From Balamuthia mandrillaris (Eukaryota; Discosea; Longamoebia; Balamuthiidae), in assembly GCA_031835245.1 (NCBI GenBank), contig JAVKOQ010000237.1:17399-81398 (forward strand): a stretch of 64,000 nt of DNA, given 5' to 3'. Positions within the stretch are counted from its first letter, which is position 1; each line of letters opens with the position of its first letter. The notes under the pieces were generated by a model. That model saw only the letters and a program-made list of their open reading frames with translations. It did not search any database and was not told the DNA's origin. The position numbers and the translations under genes are program-made. Positions 1-11,914 of the stretch are shown piece by piece.

Positions 1-1703
1 CTCTTTGGTGCACTGCTTTTGTTCGTTCTTGTGCCTCGAAGCAAAGCATCCACCTCCTCCTCTCCCGTTTCTTCATCATCCTCTGCTTCTCCTTCGGGCA
101 ACTCTCCCTCATCTTCTTCCTCATCTGCTTCTTCTTCTTCTCCTTCTTCTTCTTCTTCTTCTTTGAGCGTCAACTACAACAACAATCCTTCCGCTGCGCC
201 CATTTGGTATCCGGACCGTCTCCTTCAAACCGCTTCGCTTCCGGTAACTTCCTTCGTGGTCGTCCTTCCCGTCCGCAACACAGCCGCTTATATCGTCCAC
301 ACGCTCCGAAGCATCAAGCAGAGCATTTCACATTTCTTCCGAACCCAACGAAGTCTACATACTGTTTCTCCCATCAGACTTGTAATGTATTCTCAATGGG
401 CGCTCATATATTGCAATAACTAACTGCAGAACTTTAGATAACGAATGCTGAAGTGGTGATTGTGGATGACTCCTCCTCCGACAACACTGTTGCGCGCGTG
501 CTCTCCTTCATTCATCATCAACAACATACGGATACAAAAGGAGAACACATTCGATGGAAGTTGGTGTCCTCACGCCAACATCTCTTTCGCGGGACGGCGC
601 GGAACGTGGGAGTGACTAGGAGCAGAGGAGAGGTGATCTTCTTTTTGGATGCGGATGATGTCTTTCATGAGGATCACGTCTCTGTTTGTTTGGAAGCACT
701 CATTAATAATCCAGTTATTGTTGTGGTAGCATGCCTATTCTTCCATCTTTCTTCCTTATTCTTTCTAAGTTTAGATATTGCTTCCAGTTGACTAGTGAAA
801 TACTAACCTGCAAGCATCAACGAATCAGGCCCAAACAGAAGTGAATGTTGAGTTGCATGGCATTCACCCAACGTGGAAGCGAATCATCGGAAATACTATT
901 CCACACAACCGATGTCTTTATCGCTCCTTCCATGACTTTGTGGAGGGATTTCCGGAGCAGCCCTTCTTCGACCAGTTGGAGGATGTGGCCTACTCTTATT
1001 TCACCTCTGCTGCTCCGCTGTATCGCGTATGTACCTTTTGTTGTTTGTTTGCTTGTGTGTTATACTTGGTAACAGTTTTACTTTTTGAAGGTGAATAAGG
1101 AAACGATGACGTACAAGTTTTATCCAGGGAACACATTAGATCGCAACAAGGAACGATACCGTGTTGCCCCAGAGCTTACTCCGCCATCTCCCGAGGAAAA
1201 CCAGTTGGAGCATTCCGGTCGTTACGCCCTGACGGCCATGCATTACAATCACCTGAAAGATAAGGCCGCCGCTCTCTCGTCGGGTTAGTAGCGCGGGTTA
1301 TTTCCGCAACAAGAGCGAAAATTAACAATGAAATGATAGAGGCCAACGAAACTAACCTGTGTTTCTAACCAGGAGGAGAAGTACTCTCCAATCCGTTTTG
1401 GGCCATCTTTTCATATGCCAACGGCGATAATGAGAAAGCAAAGAGGTTCGCCAATGCAAACGAATGGAGGTGAGTTGAGCCTGTCGTCTTGTGTAGGTCC
1501 TTTATTGTAGTGATGCGTTGTTTTCTTTTTTTTCTTTTTTTTGCAGGTCGATAAAGCTGAGCGAGTTCATGGAGCACGAAAAAGCGGCCGGCAGAAACAA
1601 GAGATTGAGTGATTTGAATGAGCTAGCGCAAAAGTATAAGTATATCAACGACACAACTGAAGACGAGGGTGGTGGCTGGATGTTTGAGTATTGTTCGGGA
1701 TGA
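1..1703 (+). CDS. Family 2 glycosyltransferase, GT2 paralogue A (5' end outside window)
   Basis: The reading frame is open from base 1, beginning with a hydrophobic stretch (LFGALLLFVLVP) that looks like the end of a signal anchor, so the start codon lies upstream of the window. Exons that keep frame are 1-381, 438-725, 829-1026, 1091-1283, 1373-1469 and 1547-1703 (TGA). A Ser-rich stem leads into a GT-A fold: FVVVLPVRN, then VVIVDDSSSDNT and FLDADD, the DxD-type metal and nucleotide-sugar site. Beyond the catalytic core come FVEGFPEQ and TMTYKFYPGN, blocks shared with the two paralogues at 28.2-31.4 kb. A type II Golgi or ER membrane transferase is likely; donor and acceptor are unknown. The family call rests on the core motifs. 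The C-terminal half matches nothing I recognise. Confidence 0.8.
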
Positions 1704-1895
1704 AGTAGCAGAAGAAGAACAAGAAGATAAACGTTGAGCTTTTATGAAGTGCTATCACTACCAACATTCCATCTACAAATATTCCTCTACGTAGAAACAA
1801 AAATAAGAGTATTTAACAATCTAAAACAAAAGAGAGGAAAAACCGTCCGAGGGAATAACAAAAAGAGTGCTGAGAACCAATCATTGCGACGGAGC

Positions 1896-2008
1896 TCACC
1901 AGATGGCAGCATAACTGCCTTTTAGACCATGCTAAAGAGAGGAATGACGCTGCATGTTAGCAATAGTAGTAAAAGTTTCTATAGAGAGACTAAGAAAGAG
2001 AGTGAGAG

Positions 2009-2053
<45 letters not shown>

Positions 2054-4630
2054 ACCATAATTGGGCCTCCACCAATAAATATTTTGGTTTTCGTTGGGTC
2101 ATAACAGTGGGTATAAATCGCGTGGTACAATTGTAAGCCGCTAAAATGAGCATAAAAGCTTTCATCTTTCAACTGTTGGATTTGAAGTACGTCGTTGGCA
2201 CAAAGAGGGAGAGCAAGAAGAACAGGATGAAGAAGAACAAGAACAAAAAGAAGTAAGAGGAGAGGGAAAGAGAGGGAGAGAGAGAGAGAGAGAGAGAGAG
2301 AAACGGAGGCAGAAACGCAGTGAAAGAGAGAAAGGTGAGAACCATCCAGCCATTGCCAGTTTGTAAGTAAGGTTTATCGCCTCTGTTCCTGTATGCTCCA
2401 GCAACAAGGTCATAAAAGCTCAGTCGTCCCATTCCTCCTCCTATTCAAAGAGTGGTGTTAGGTACCTAGGGAGCACTGAACTTAAAAGTCTTAAACATTT
2501 GTACCAATTGTAAGTAGACTGCCACATTGAAAATCGAGCGACCGAATGCCCCAATCTTCATCTTGAGAAGGAATGCGATGAACAATGCTCCCAGCTCGCG
2601 CGTCGATGAAAGTTGCAAATTGTTGTGAGCCAACGCAAATGAGGTCATGGCGAGGTTCTACAGCAAGACAGACAACCTCGTTGGTGTCTATTAGCGAAAT
2701 GCTTGAAATCTGCGGGTTGTTGATTATTGTGAAGCCAAAAATACTGTGAGACGTATGTTGCATCCGAAATGATCGAATCGAGTCGTACCACGTCCATGTT
2801 TCGAGCATCCCAAATCTTGGTTTGTCCATCAGCTCCTGCAGTCGCAAACGTATGCTTGTTTTTATTGTACTATTATTTGTGGCAGATCCTCGTTAGTTAC
2901 AAACAAGCATACGTTTCCTCTCTAGAGAGAGGAAAGAGATGTGAAGAGAAAGTTACCTTTAGCGCTCTAACTTTTTGTGAGTGCTCTCTAAAGGAGGCTA
3001 AGTTTCAGTAAAAGAAGATAATCGAAAAGTTTAAAGGAATTAAAACAAACCTTCTTGTGATCAAAGGTTTGCGCATTGGTAACGTAGCTGGGGAAGATCC
3101 TCTGCCTTGCTTGGTGGACCATAAACTTACTGTACAATCCCTTGAGGCTGTAAGCAACAACTCTTCATTCACGAACTCAGTTGCAAAAATCCTTTTAGCC
3201 GAGAACCGTCAGCTCATACGAGCGTACTCACATTACGCGTATTTACTTACCAGTCCGTATGTCCCTGGTTGAAAAAATTATTCAGTTAGATAAAGTTATT
3301 AGCCAAAGGACTGAGAATGACAAGGAAACTTACTTTCAACATCATCAACGGAGTGAAATCCGGCAGACGAAACACACAAGCATCTTAGTTTAAATTGGTG
3401 ATGAGTACCGTAGAGAGCACATGAGATGGAGAACAAGGAGAATATACCTGCTGCGGAACGACCGCCAGTAACCAACAATGTCTCTGAACCATTTACACTA
3501 ATACTATGTATACCGCATTGATCTCCAAGCGGAGCACTTCCAGCTTTTGCACCAGGACATCAGTATTTGAGATATGAGAGAAAAGAAAATACTGAAGAAG
3601 CGACAGGAGGGGAAAGAGAACGAGGAGAAGCGAGAAAGAGATAATATTGTTACCGTCTGGAATCGGGATCTCCAACATCTTATTCTCCATCGTTCGCCAC
3701 GCCAACTATGAATGTACGCATAGCTTAAACACTGGATAAACAAGGAGATAAAAATTCAAGACGTACCAGCTTGTTACACTTCGTACCACACAGAACGACA
3801 TTTTCATCAAGCCACGCGCTAGCAAAAATCTGTTGCAGTACCAACATGAGAAATGATGAAATATTTGATATCAGGAGAGTCTGAGATTCCTACCTTGTCA
3901 AACCTTGTGCGTGAGAACATGGCAGATAATAAGCACTCACTGTTAGGCATGAATGCATAAAGTCAAAAAAATAAAAAGGAATTCTTACTTACACGTTCAA
4001 TTCTTCTTCTTTGTAGACTCTATCAAAAGCCACCCGTTGTATCACTTGCTCTCGTGAAAGGAAAGAACCACAAGAGGAGTTCTTTGTTCGTGTCTTCTTC
4101 CCTATTCCAGGAGCACCAATCGCTCTCTTATTTCCTCCACCATGGCCGCCTCCCAGCACTTCTCTGGCCCACAAGTAGTTCTTGGCCACGCTGCCTCCTG
4201 CTGTCTCCGTAGTCAACGCAGCGTACACGCGTTTGGGCAACCAACGGTGGCCAGGTACCTGGTTCTCATTGTCATCCTGGTGCGGGTGATGGTCGTCGTT
4301 GCTGCTGCCAACAAGAAAACGGCCTTGAGAGCGAAGGAGTGGAGCAATCAAAGAAGAGCGAGAAGAAGGTGGTTGTTGCCTTGGGCTTGGCTCCTCCTCC
4401 GAGCTCCCTGGAGAGGCTTCCAACCGTTCGTTGTCTAAGATCTCAGCCGCACCGCCAAAGGCCACGTCCGTGGCGGCTCTCTCCGTGGGAGAGCCTTCCT
4501 CCTCCTCAAAGTCGCTGTGGTCGCTGCTGGTGCCTGGCTCCGAGGACCACGACAGGAAGGGAGGCTCCCCTCCCTCGCTTCCTTCCTCCACCTCACCCTC
4601 TCGTGGCCGTCCTCCTGCAGTGGAACTCAT
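1896..4630 (-). CDS. DCAF12: DCAF12-like WD40 protein, CUL4-DDB1 substrate receptor
   Basis: The gene has more than ten exons. Exon 1 runs 4630-3993: an acidic, disordered N-terminus ending in a VAFDRVY segment. Later short exons give FASAWLDENVVLCGTKCNK, CGIHSISVNGSETLLVTGG, a GHTDW box, LLLTASRDCTVSLWS, a DGQTKIWDAR repeat, WGIRSLDF and RLSFYDL, then AIYTHCYDPTKTKIFIGGGP (about 2160-2056). The last exon, 1931-1896, encodes HGLKGSYAAIW and a stop. These blocks align in order with animal DCAF12, including the C-terminal GGP-G.HG.YA.LW end. DCAF12 presents substrates to the CRL4 ubiquitin ligase; animal DCAF12 reads C-terminal acidic degrons. The N-terminus is much longer and more acidic than in animals. 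Introns carry (GA)n on this strand, that is (TC)n in the transcript. Family call is strong; internal borders are partly approximate. Confidence 0.85.
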
Positions 4631-5364
4631 CTTTGCTAAGGTGCCTCACTTTCTCCTATCTGGACTCGCTAGCTCTTCTCTACCTTTTTGTTACTTTCTC
4701 TATTTTGTTCTGCTCTGCTCTGCTCTCTGTTTCTTGGGCAGCGTGCGTGTGTTTTTTATTTCACAAACAAACAAAAAAAAAAACAGCACTACAAAAGAAG
4801 TAGCGAGAGGAAGAGCAGGTTTTCGCTACGCTTTTTGTGTGGCTGTTTTTTTTTTTTTCGTTTTGGTGTTTTTGATATTTTTTTTTTTTGGTGTGAGTTG
4901 GATGGGAGTGCTACAGGAATTCGGCGGAAATTTGGCGCATTGGCGCTCCCAAGTTGCTCCGTCGACAAAATTTCACACGCTTCTATCTGTTTGTTCATAA
5001 AGCAGGATACAGCAAGGTTGTCTCTCCGTTGGTGATAAAGCACAACAAACTTACCACTCACGCTTCGCAAGCCCTGCCCCCTAGCTTTGTGAAACAACAT
5101 CCCCATTCGTCTTTATCTCTCCGCAAGACAGAAGACGGACGCAAGGATAATAATAACCAGCAGCCGCATGCATTATTTATTCTTGCTATAAATGGAAACT
5201 CAAATAAATTTTGTTTCTTTTAATTTACGTGAATTCAAATATTTGAAAATTGTTAAAAAAATATTTAATTTTGCAAACGGTAGACCGATAGATTGCAAAA
5301 TATTCAGCAATCTATCGTCGACTAGAAAAAAAACACAAATTATCAACACACACGAGAGAGAAGA
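4631..5364. promoter_or_regulatory. Divergent promoter region, DCAF12 / ependymin-like gene
   Basis: This 734-base stretch lies between two divergent start codons and has no convincing coding frame; open frames here are low complexity. It has A and T runs, an AT-rich block at 5200-5290, a TTTGGCGC box near 4934 (E2F-type consensus) followed by ATTGGCGC, and an inverted repeat at 5286-5317. Core promoters for both genes probably lie here; no TATA position can be fixed. Confidence 0.45.
5286..5317. repeat. Perfect short inverted repeat in the divergent promoter
   Basis: The arms CGATAGATTGC (5286-5296) and GCAATCTATCG (5307-5317) are exact reverse complements: an 11-bp stem with a 10-nt AT-rich loop. 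It sits about 48 bp upstream of the ependymin-like ATG. It could be a dimeric factor site or the leader hairpin of a transcript. Function is unknown. Confidence 0.6.
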
Positions 5365-6489
5365 ATGACGAGAGAGAACAGCTCTTCTTCCTCTTGTTCC
5401 TATGCCTCCTCCCGCCTCCTCCCCTGCTTGCTGTGGTTGGTGTTCGCGGGGTGGTTGTTGCTGAGCGCCGACGCGGCCCCTTCGCCTCCATCCCCCGCTC
5501 CTCAGTGGGACGCCAAGTTTCAAGTCTCTGGCTCGATCCCGGCGGCCCTCGCGGCCAAGCTCTTGCGCAAAGAAGGACCCCTTTGGTTCGACGAGGAGGA
5601 GGGGGAGAACGACGTCGACCCCTTTTCTTTCCCTTTGTTGGAGCAGAAGCCCCACCACCACCACCACCTCCTGGAAGGACCCCCCAGCGTGGAGGTCTAT
5701 GCCTTCCAAGACCGGCTCAAAGTCAATCGCACCAGGTACCTATTTTTGTTTTTATTTTATTTTCTTTCTTTTCATTTTATTTTTTAAATATTTTTTATAT
5801 ATTTTTTATATATTTTTGTTTTGTGTAAAAAACAAAAACGAAAGGATAAATACGGCGTCAGTGGGAAGAGGAACAGAGGGTCTTATTCCAACGGGCAATT
5901 TTAGTGCGATAGTGGACCATGCCTCTGGCTATGGCTGGATCTTTGCCGCGCACGGCAGCCAAAAGTGCATGAAGAGGAAGATGGAGGACGGCGCCGTTGG
6001 CCTTCTTTCCTGGACATGTACTGGTTTCTTGTTGTTTTTCTTCTTCTTCTTCATGTTTTTCTTGTTCTTCTTGTTCTTCTTCTTCTTGTTCCTGTTCTAG
6101 TTCTTGTTCTTGTTCTTGTTCTTGTTCTTCTTCTTGTTCTTCTTCTTGTTCTTCTTCTTGTTCTTGTTCTTCTTCTTATTTCTTCTTTCTCTCCTTTCTT
6201 CTTCACATAACTCAACATCCACCTGCACTCTCGCTTTCTCTCATCAAAATAAGTTTACAATGAGGCGACGCCCTGCCAAGCCAACGACAATACATGCTGG
6301 ACGTACATCTTTCAACGCTTCGTGACGTTCATGTGGACGTTGAAGACGCCGGTGACGTCCCCGATGACACTGGCTGAGTTCACAGGAACATTTGGCTCTC
6401 TCAACAAGTTCATCGCCAAGGCAGAGAGCTGGAACAATCGCCCCCAGGATCCTTCCACCTTCACTCTTCCTTCTTATTGTCCCAAGTGA
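5365..6489 (+). CDS. Ependymin-related secreted protein
   Basis: Exons 5365-5735, 5845-6017 and 6254-6489 splice in frame to a 259-residue protein (phase 2, then phase 1). A hydrophobic segment at about residues 22-36 (LLWLVFAGWLLL) ending in ADA is a signal peptide. The body shows QWDAKFQVSG, a YGWIFAAHGSQKC strand, a CQANDNTC cysteine pair and a DPSTFTLPSYC end. Ependymin-related (MERP) proteins share this layout, including the closing DPS.F..P..C segment. In animals they are secreted or lysosomal and bind lipid. A His run (about residues 95-99) and an acidic patch lie near the N-terminus and are unusual. Intron 2 is filled with TTCTTG repeats. Identity is low outside the named blocks, so the family call is moderate. 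Confidence 0.6.
6048..6190 (+). repeat. TTCTTG/TTCTTC hexamer microsatellite in intron
   Basis: About 140 bases of impure TTCTTG, TTCTTC and TTCCTG units fill intron 2 of the ependymin-like gene, starting about 30 nt after its donor (GT at 6018). It translates as low-complexity Leu/Phe/Ser in all frames and is not coding. Confidence 0.85.
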
Positions 6490-6582
6490 TCATCATGTTT
6501 TTTGCCTTCTTGTTCTTCTTCTCTCCTTAACGTGCTTTTGTTTTGAAACCGTTTTTTTATTTACAAATGAGAGGACAAAGGT

Positions 6583-8303
6583 CTACTTATCCTTTCCTTT
6601 ATCTTCTTGTTCTTCTTGGGACTCTTCAGGTTTCTTTTCTCGTGTGATCTCCAACTGTTTATCCCACATGGCTTTATAACGCCCATTCAACGCTAATAAC
6701 TCTTCGTGCGTACCTCTCTCCACAATTCCTCCTTGTTCTTCTTCCTCCTCTCCTTCTCCTACTTTCTTCTCTTTCGACGACGAAGCCGCCAACACCAAAA
6801 TCTCATCCGCATCCACGATAGTCGACAACCGATGCGCCACAATCAATGTGGTCCTTCCTTTGCTTACTTGCCGCAACGAGGATTGTATAAGCTTCTCCGT
6901 GTGCGTATCCAACGCCGATGTGGCCTCGTCAAAGATCATGATGGGGGGATTCTTCAAGATTGCCCTCGCGATGGACACTCTTTGCTTCTCTCCGCCGCTC
7001 AGCCGAAGCCCGCGCTCCCCCACTTTCGTGTTATAGCCTTCCGGCAGCGAAACGATGAAGTCATGGATCTGAGCCAGCTTGGCGGCCGCGAACATCTCCT
7101 CGTCGTCCACTTGGTCGATGTCTTCCTCAGCTCTTCCGTATTTAATGTTGTAGGCGATGGTGTCATTGAAAAGGACTGTGTCTTGAGGCACCACGCCGAT
7201 GCTTCGCCGAAGCGACGTCTGGGTGACGCGAGAGATGTCCTGTCCGTCGATGGTAATGCTACCTGAGTTAACGTCGTAAAAGCGGAACAATAGTCGTGCC
7301 ACTGTTCGTTGTGAGAGAAAAATAGGAGTCAGAATGAGAGCAAAGAATTCCATTCCTTAAAAATAACATTACAGCAGACGAACACTTCACAGACAATGAG
7401 ATGAAGAAAAGAACAAGGACTTACAAGTGCTTTTGCCAGCGCCAGTGGGTCCAACGACAGCAACGGTGCGACCAGGAGGTATCTCGAAGGAGATGTCACG
7501 AAGGACAGGCTTGCTAGGGTCTTCATAGGCAAACATGACACGATCAAACTTGACAGCAGCCCTCCTTACGACCAACTCCTTCGCATCAGGGTGATCCAGC
7601 ACGTCGTGTTGTTCATCGAGGAGAGCAAACATGTTCTCGAGGTCTACCAGCGAGGTCTTGATCATGCGGTAGCTCGTTCCTAAGAAGCCAAGAGGTAGAT
7701 AGAGTTGAAGGAGGTACGTGTTGACCAACACAAAGTCACCCACTGTCATATCACCATCTACAGCTCGTCGTCCCTGTTTTGGTTAATAGAAAAACGGAGA
7801 TGAGATAAACAGAACAAAAGAATAACAAAAGACAGAAAGAAAAGAAAAGAAAAATAACTTACAGCGAGAAGCATAACGGCGAGACAGCCAACAGCAATGA
7901 TCGCAGACTGGCCAATGTTCAATAAAGCGAGAGAAGTGTAGCTCTTCTCAGCAGCAACCATCTTCTCAGTAAGCGCAGCTCCGTATCTTTTGCTTTCGTG
8001 TCGCTCGTTGCAAAAGTACTTTACTGTCTCATAGTTGATGAGTGAATCCACTGCTTTGTTGCTGGCGTCGTTGTCCTTGTCGTTCATCTCTCGCCTAAAC
8101 TTGTTGCGCCACTCTGTCACGACGAGGGTGAAGGTAATGTAGCTCACAATTGTCACGAAAGTCATGAAGGAGAAAAGGAACTCGTAGAAGATCAGCAGGT
8201 ATCCGCATACTAACAACATTTCGAGCAACGTTGGAACAATGTTGAACAAGAGCATCGAGAGCAGAAAACTAGACATTGAAGTCAGTGAAAACTAGAGCAA
8301 CAG

Positions 8304-8334
<31 letters not shown>

Positions 8335-8758
8335 CGAGAAGAGCGCGAAGAGCGCGAGAGAGAGATAAAGGCTAGAGAAGAGCGAGAGAGAAAGGAGAGT
8401 TCAGAGAGAAGATTTCAAAGAAAGAATCATCAAGTGAGAGGAAAGAGAACAAGAGAAGAGAAACACCAAACGACAAAGAGAACAAAAGAAAACATACTTG
8501 ATGCCATTAATGCCTCTCTCCAAGGCTTTGAGTACCATGCCCGTCTGTCGGTGCATGTGAAACCGCAAGGAGAGGGAGTGAAGGTGGTCAAAAGTGTCGA
8601 GCGCGGCCTGCTTCAACGCGTTCTGCGTCACCCTCACAAAGGCAGCATCGCGAATGTCCCCCGACGCCGACGACAGCAGCCGCAAGAATGCATACAAAAG
8701 AATCCATTGCACTGGAAAACTTTTTTTTTTGTGATGAGAGAGATGGAAAGAGAAGAGA

Positions 8759-8803
<45 letters not shown>

Positions 8804-9140
8804 GAGGAAGAAGGTACGTGGGTCCTCCTTTGGCGGGATCAGTGCTCAGGTCGTCCACAGAGTGTTTGTAGGTGATGGGCACGAGGATGGTGAAGAGCTT
8901 GGCGACCACCAACAACACCAGCGAGAGGACCACCCTCACCTTGAGGGAGAGGTCGGAAGCGGGCCACAGGTAAGGCGCCAGGCGACGAAGCACGACGGCA
9001 TCGCCCTTGAGCAGCGCCCAAATGGACTTTTTCGCGGATGCATCCGGGGTGGCGCTTCCTCCTTCTTCTGTGCCAGCTCGTATGTAGCGTTCAGTGGTGC
9101 GCCGCCTAAGAAATGGCGGACAGAAGGAAGAGGAGAACAT
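6583..9140 (-). CDS. ATM1/HMT1-type ABC half transporter (ABCB6/ABCB7 family)
   Basis: At least six exons; exon 1 is 9140-8818. An Arg-rich N-terminus ([12 protein letters not shown]) may be a mitochondrial presequence. It is followed by transmembrane helices ([21 protein letters not shown] and on) and the ATM1-family signature [19 protein letters not shown]. The nucleotide-binding domain has Walker [11 protein letters not shown]-loop [13 protein letters not shown], signature LSGGEKQR, Walker [13 protein letters not shown] and H-loop VAHRLST. One membrane domain plus one ATPase domain means it works as a dimer. ABCB7/ATM1 exports a glutathione-linked sulfur compound from mitochondria for cytosolic Fe-S assembly; HMT1/ABCB6 relatives move heavy-metal conjugates or porphyrins. 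LNIGQSAI favours ABCB7, whereas [16 protein letters not shown] resembles ABCB6, so I do not choose. Stop TAG is at 6585-6583; the tail is charged. Confidence 0.88.
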
Positions 9141-9377
9141 GGAGCCCTCTCCCTTTCTTTTCTTTTTTGTTGTTTGTGTTTGTATTATTTTTTTTGTTTT
9201 TTTTATTTATTTATTTATTTATATGATCACAGGTATTCTCCTATTGGTTCGTTTAAACCCTTAGCTTTTCTCCTATTGGCCCATCGGATGTGCAGCAATT
9301 GTCCGATATCATGACGACACGAACAAATTGCGCCGAAAGCAACAATTTTTCAGTAATGAAAAACTATTTTATAGCGA

Positions 9378-9805
9378 TCACTCCTCTTGTTCCTCTTTTT
9401 CTTTGCCTTTGCTGTTGCCGTTGGTTTCTTGGTGCTCGGGTGCTGGCGAGGGACACTCGGGCACATCCATAGCTTCCACAGGACCAACCGGAGCCTTTGA
9501 TACCAGACCTGCACATTTCTTTGACAGAAAAGAGAAATTATTAGAGAGAAGCAGAGAAAGAGGAGAGAGGAAGTAAAAGGAAGAACAAGAACAAGAGAAT
9601 GGAGACCTTATTGAGCCGTTCGGCAACTTCTCGTTCATAAGCTTCGATATCTTCCTCGCTGAGCTCCGCCCATTCGTCCATCAAACAAACCAATTGCCGA
9701 CAGTAAGTGAAGACAAGGTCAAACATCATTTGCTGCATATACTTTTCTATTCGCTTCTGAAATCCTTGTTTAAAAATAAAAGGCACATTAGTACTTTGAC
9801 AAGAA

Positions 9806-9846
<41 letters not shown>

Positions 9847-11182
9847 CAGAGACAGAGAGAGGAAGTGAGTGAGAGAGAGAGAGAGAGAAGAAAAGAAACC
9901 TGTGTAACGGAATTCAACAGATACAAACTTATAACAACACATGATGGGTTGTGATTCTTGCCATTTGTTCTGCAGAGGACCTCTGCCTTTCTTTTTGGAT
10001 TGCCAAAGGGTTGGATCTTCTTCTTTCTTATAATACTTTTTGTCCAAAGGAGTGAACGCCACGTCAATGGCTTGCACCTCTCTCTTCTTCAATGTGGAGG
10101 CATCCAGCTCAAGAGACTTTGAACAAATGAAGAAAGCGGAAGAGAGAAATCGTAAGAACGACACTTAAGAATGAGAGAGAGTGAGATAGATACATTGTCG
10201 TGACTGCCGTTGTCTTCAGTGTGGTTAGAGATTACGGTCATGCTAAACTTCTCAAAGAAAGGGCACTAGCATCAGGAAAGAGAAATGGTAATAATAAGAA
10301 CATGGACAAAACTTCAAGTGAGAGGAGAAAGAGCAAGCGAGAAGAGAACGAGAGGAAGATAGAGTGAGAGAACCGAATAAATAGTTTTGCAGCGAGGGAA
10401 AGAGTTCCAAGACTTCTCAACCAGCATTTGAGCTTTGCTGGGAATAATCCGCCTTGCCCATGATGGCACATGGCTGTTATATCGTGCATGGAGTGGTTGA
10501 GCAACACAGAGGAGAGAGAACGAGGAAGAGCGAGAAGACCAAGAGAGAAAAGAACGAGAGACGGAGAGAAGAGAGAAGAGGGGGAGAGAGACAGAGAGAG
10601 ACAGAGAAAAGAGGGAGAAAGAAAGAGACAGAGAGAGACAGAGAGAGAGAGCGAGTTGATGAATGAAAACGAAGAGCAGCCGAGAGAGGAGAGAAGAGAG
10701 AAGAGAAGCGGAGAAACAAAAAAGAAAGACGAGGGTGCATACTGGCCCAAGTGTATAATCTTTTCTGTGTAGCGGCCAGAGCCAAGCTCCTCATTCTGGA
10801 AGGGCTCATCCTTCAAGACCTCCACTCCAGCGTCGCCTTGGGTCTCCTCCTCACTCCTCTTCATGGTGCAGTACCTGTTCGCCAACCTGAACTGTTCCAC
10901 ACAAAAGAAGAGTGATGAAAGCACAAAAAATGAAAAACGAAAAACGAAAAAGCCAGTAAGCGAAAAGATGAACTCAGAAAAACAGAAAAACAGAAGAAGA
11001 AAGGAAACAAACCTCCTCCAAGGTACAAGGCAGCGGAACACGGCTTCATGAACAAAAAAAAACAACAACAACAACAACAACAAAAGAGAAAGAAAGAAAG
11101 AAGGAAGAAAAACAAATGTTAAACTTTATGTAGAAGATCAAAAAAAAAAACTTGGAACATACTATTCTTTGAGCAGCACCAT
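9378..11182 (-). CDS. Class I phosphatidylinositol transfer protein
   Basis: The tiny first exon starts at ATG 11182 (MVLLKE), and its intron splits the Tyr codon. The next exons give YRVPLPCTLEE and FRLANRYCTMKR, then GVEVLKDEPF, YTEKIIHLGQY, EKSWNSFPRCKTIY, CPFFEKFSMTVIS and EEDPTLWQSKKKGRGPL. The block CCYKFVSVEFRY follows, then a C-terminal helix with LVCLMDEWAELSEEDIEAYE. The order and motifs match PITP alpha/beta throughout. Such proteins exchange PI and PC between membranes and feed phosphoinositide signalling. The N-terminal MVLLKEYRV is almost identical to mammalian PITP, which decides the start. A short charged tail (to stop TGA 9380-9378) is extra. Several introns are purine-rich on this strand, that is pyrimidine-rich in RNA. 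Confidence 0.9.
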
Positions 11183-11568
11183 TTCTTTCTTGGTTTTTTT
11201 TTTTAATGTTTTTGGGAAAGAGAGAAGGGCAAGGTTTGGGTGTGCGTTGCGTGCGAGCCGAACGGTTTTGGTTCAAACAACGCCAACAACAACAACAAGT
11301 TCAACCAAACCACAGAAAAAAGAAAGAAGAAACTCGCCAAAGAAGGGAGAGAGAAAAGAAAAAACTTTTTGGATAAATAATCATGAAAGAATGAAAAAAG
11401 AACGAAAAGATCCGCAATTATGATAGATAATTAAGATAATTTCGGGAAATCGGAAAAAATTTGATGCCTGTGCTATTTGAAGTGTGTAAGTTATGTGGAT
11501 TCTCGCTCGGCTCCTCGTTCTGTTTGTGGTTGGGCTTTGTCGTTGTTTTCAGGTCTACATTTGAACAT
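11183..11568. other. Intergenic, PITP start to tRNA gene
   Basis: A low-complexity spacer with A runs, GAAAGAAAG tracts and a CAACAACAA block near 11280. It should hold the PITP promoter and 5' flank of the tRNA. I see no coding exon. Confidence 0.5.
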
Positions 11569-11640
11569 AGCAGAGTGGCGCAGTGGAAGCGTGGTGGGCC
11601 CATAACCCACAGGTCGGAGGATCGAAACCTCCCTCTGCTA
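11569..11640 (+). tRNA. Initiator tRNA-Met (CAU), intronless
   Basis: The 72-nt gene folds as a full cloverleaf. The acceptor stem AGCAGAG pairs with CTCTGCT. The anticodon stem GTGGG/CCCAC closes the loop CCCATAA with anticodon CAT. The T stem GGAGG/CCTCC closes the loop ATCGAAA. The first pair A1:U72, three G:C pairs at the bottom of the anticodon stem, and A54/A60 in place of the usual T54/pyrimidine 60 are hallmarks of eukaryotic initiator tRNA. C33 replaces U33, as in animal initiators. No intron and no encoded CCA. A T run follows at 11651-11660, a plausible pol III terminator. Confidence 0.97.
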
Positions 11641-11650
11641 ACCAACCATG

Positions 11651-11660
11651 TCTTTTTTTT
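11651..11660 (+). terminator. Probable RNA polymerase III terminator
   Basis: A run of ten T residues begins 11 nt after the end of the initiator tRNA gene. Pol III stops at runs of four or more T on the non-template strand. Confidence 0.6.
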
Positions 11661-11727
11661 TTGTTGCTGGTTCTTTTAACAACCAAAGTTTCTATTTTTT
11701 TGTTTCACAACCCACAATTGATCTTTT

Positions 11728-11730
<3 letters not shown>

Positions 11731-11769
<39 letters not shown>
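11731..11769 (+). repeat. (TC)n microsatellite
   Basis: About 39 bases of pure TC repeat between the tRNA gene and the next protein gene. It could lie in an untranslated leader or its intron, but nothing fixes that. Confidence 0.9.
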
Positions 11770-11771
<2 letters not shown>

Positions 11772-11914
11772 CCGGCCGTGCTTTTTTTTTTTGCATAGAT
11801 GTTTTTCGCGTCGACATGATCTGTGTTTGAGGGGGCAGAATTATTATTTTTTTTTTTTCGTAGAAGAAAGTGCAAAAAAAAAAAGAAGAGAAGAGGAGAA
11901 CGGGCCAGCAGAGA

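Noticed and set aside
1932-2432. Several open frames rich in SLSLSL/RERERE over (GA)n tracts here and throughout the window
   Set aside because: They are translations of dinucleotide repeats inside introns, in frames unrelated to the DCAF12 exons.
4142-4803. Plus-strand ORFs of 98-189 residues opposite the DCAF12 first exon
   Set aside because: They are antisense frames of an acidic, Ser-rich exon. The minus-strand frame continues into conserved WD40 exons.
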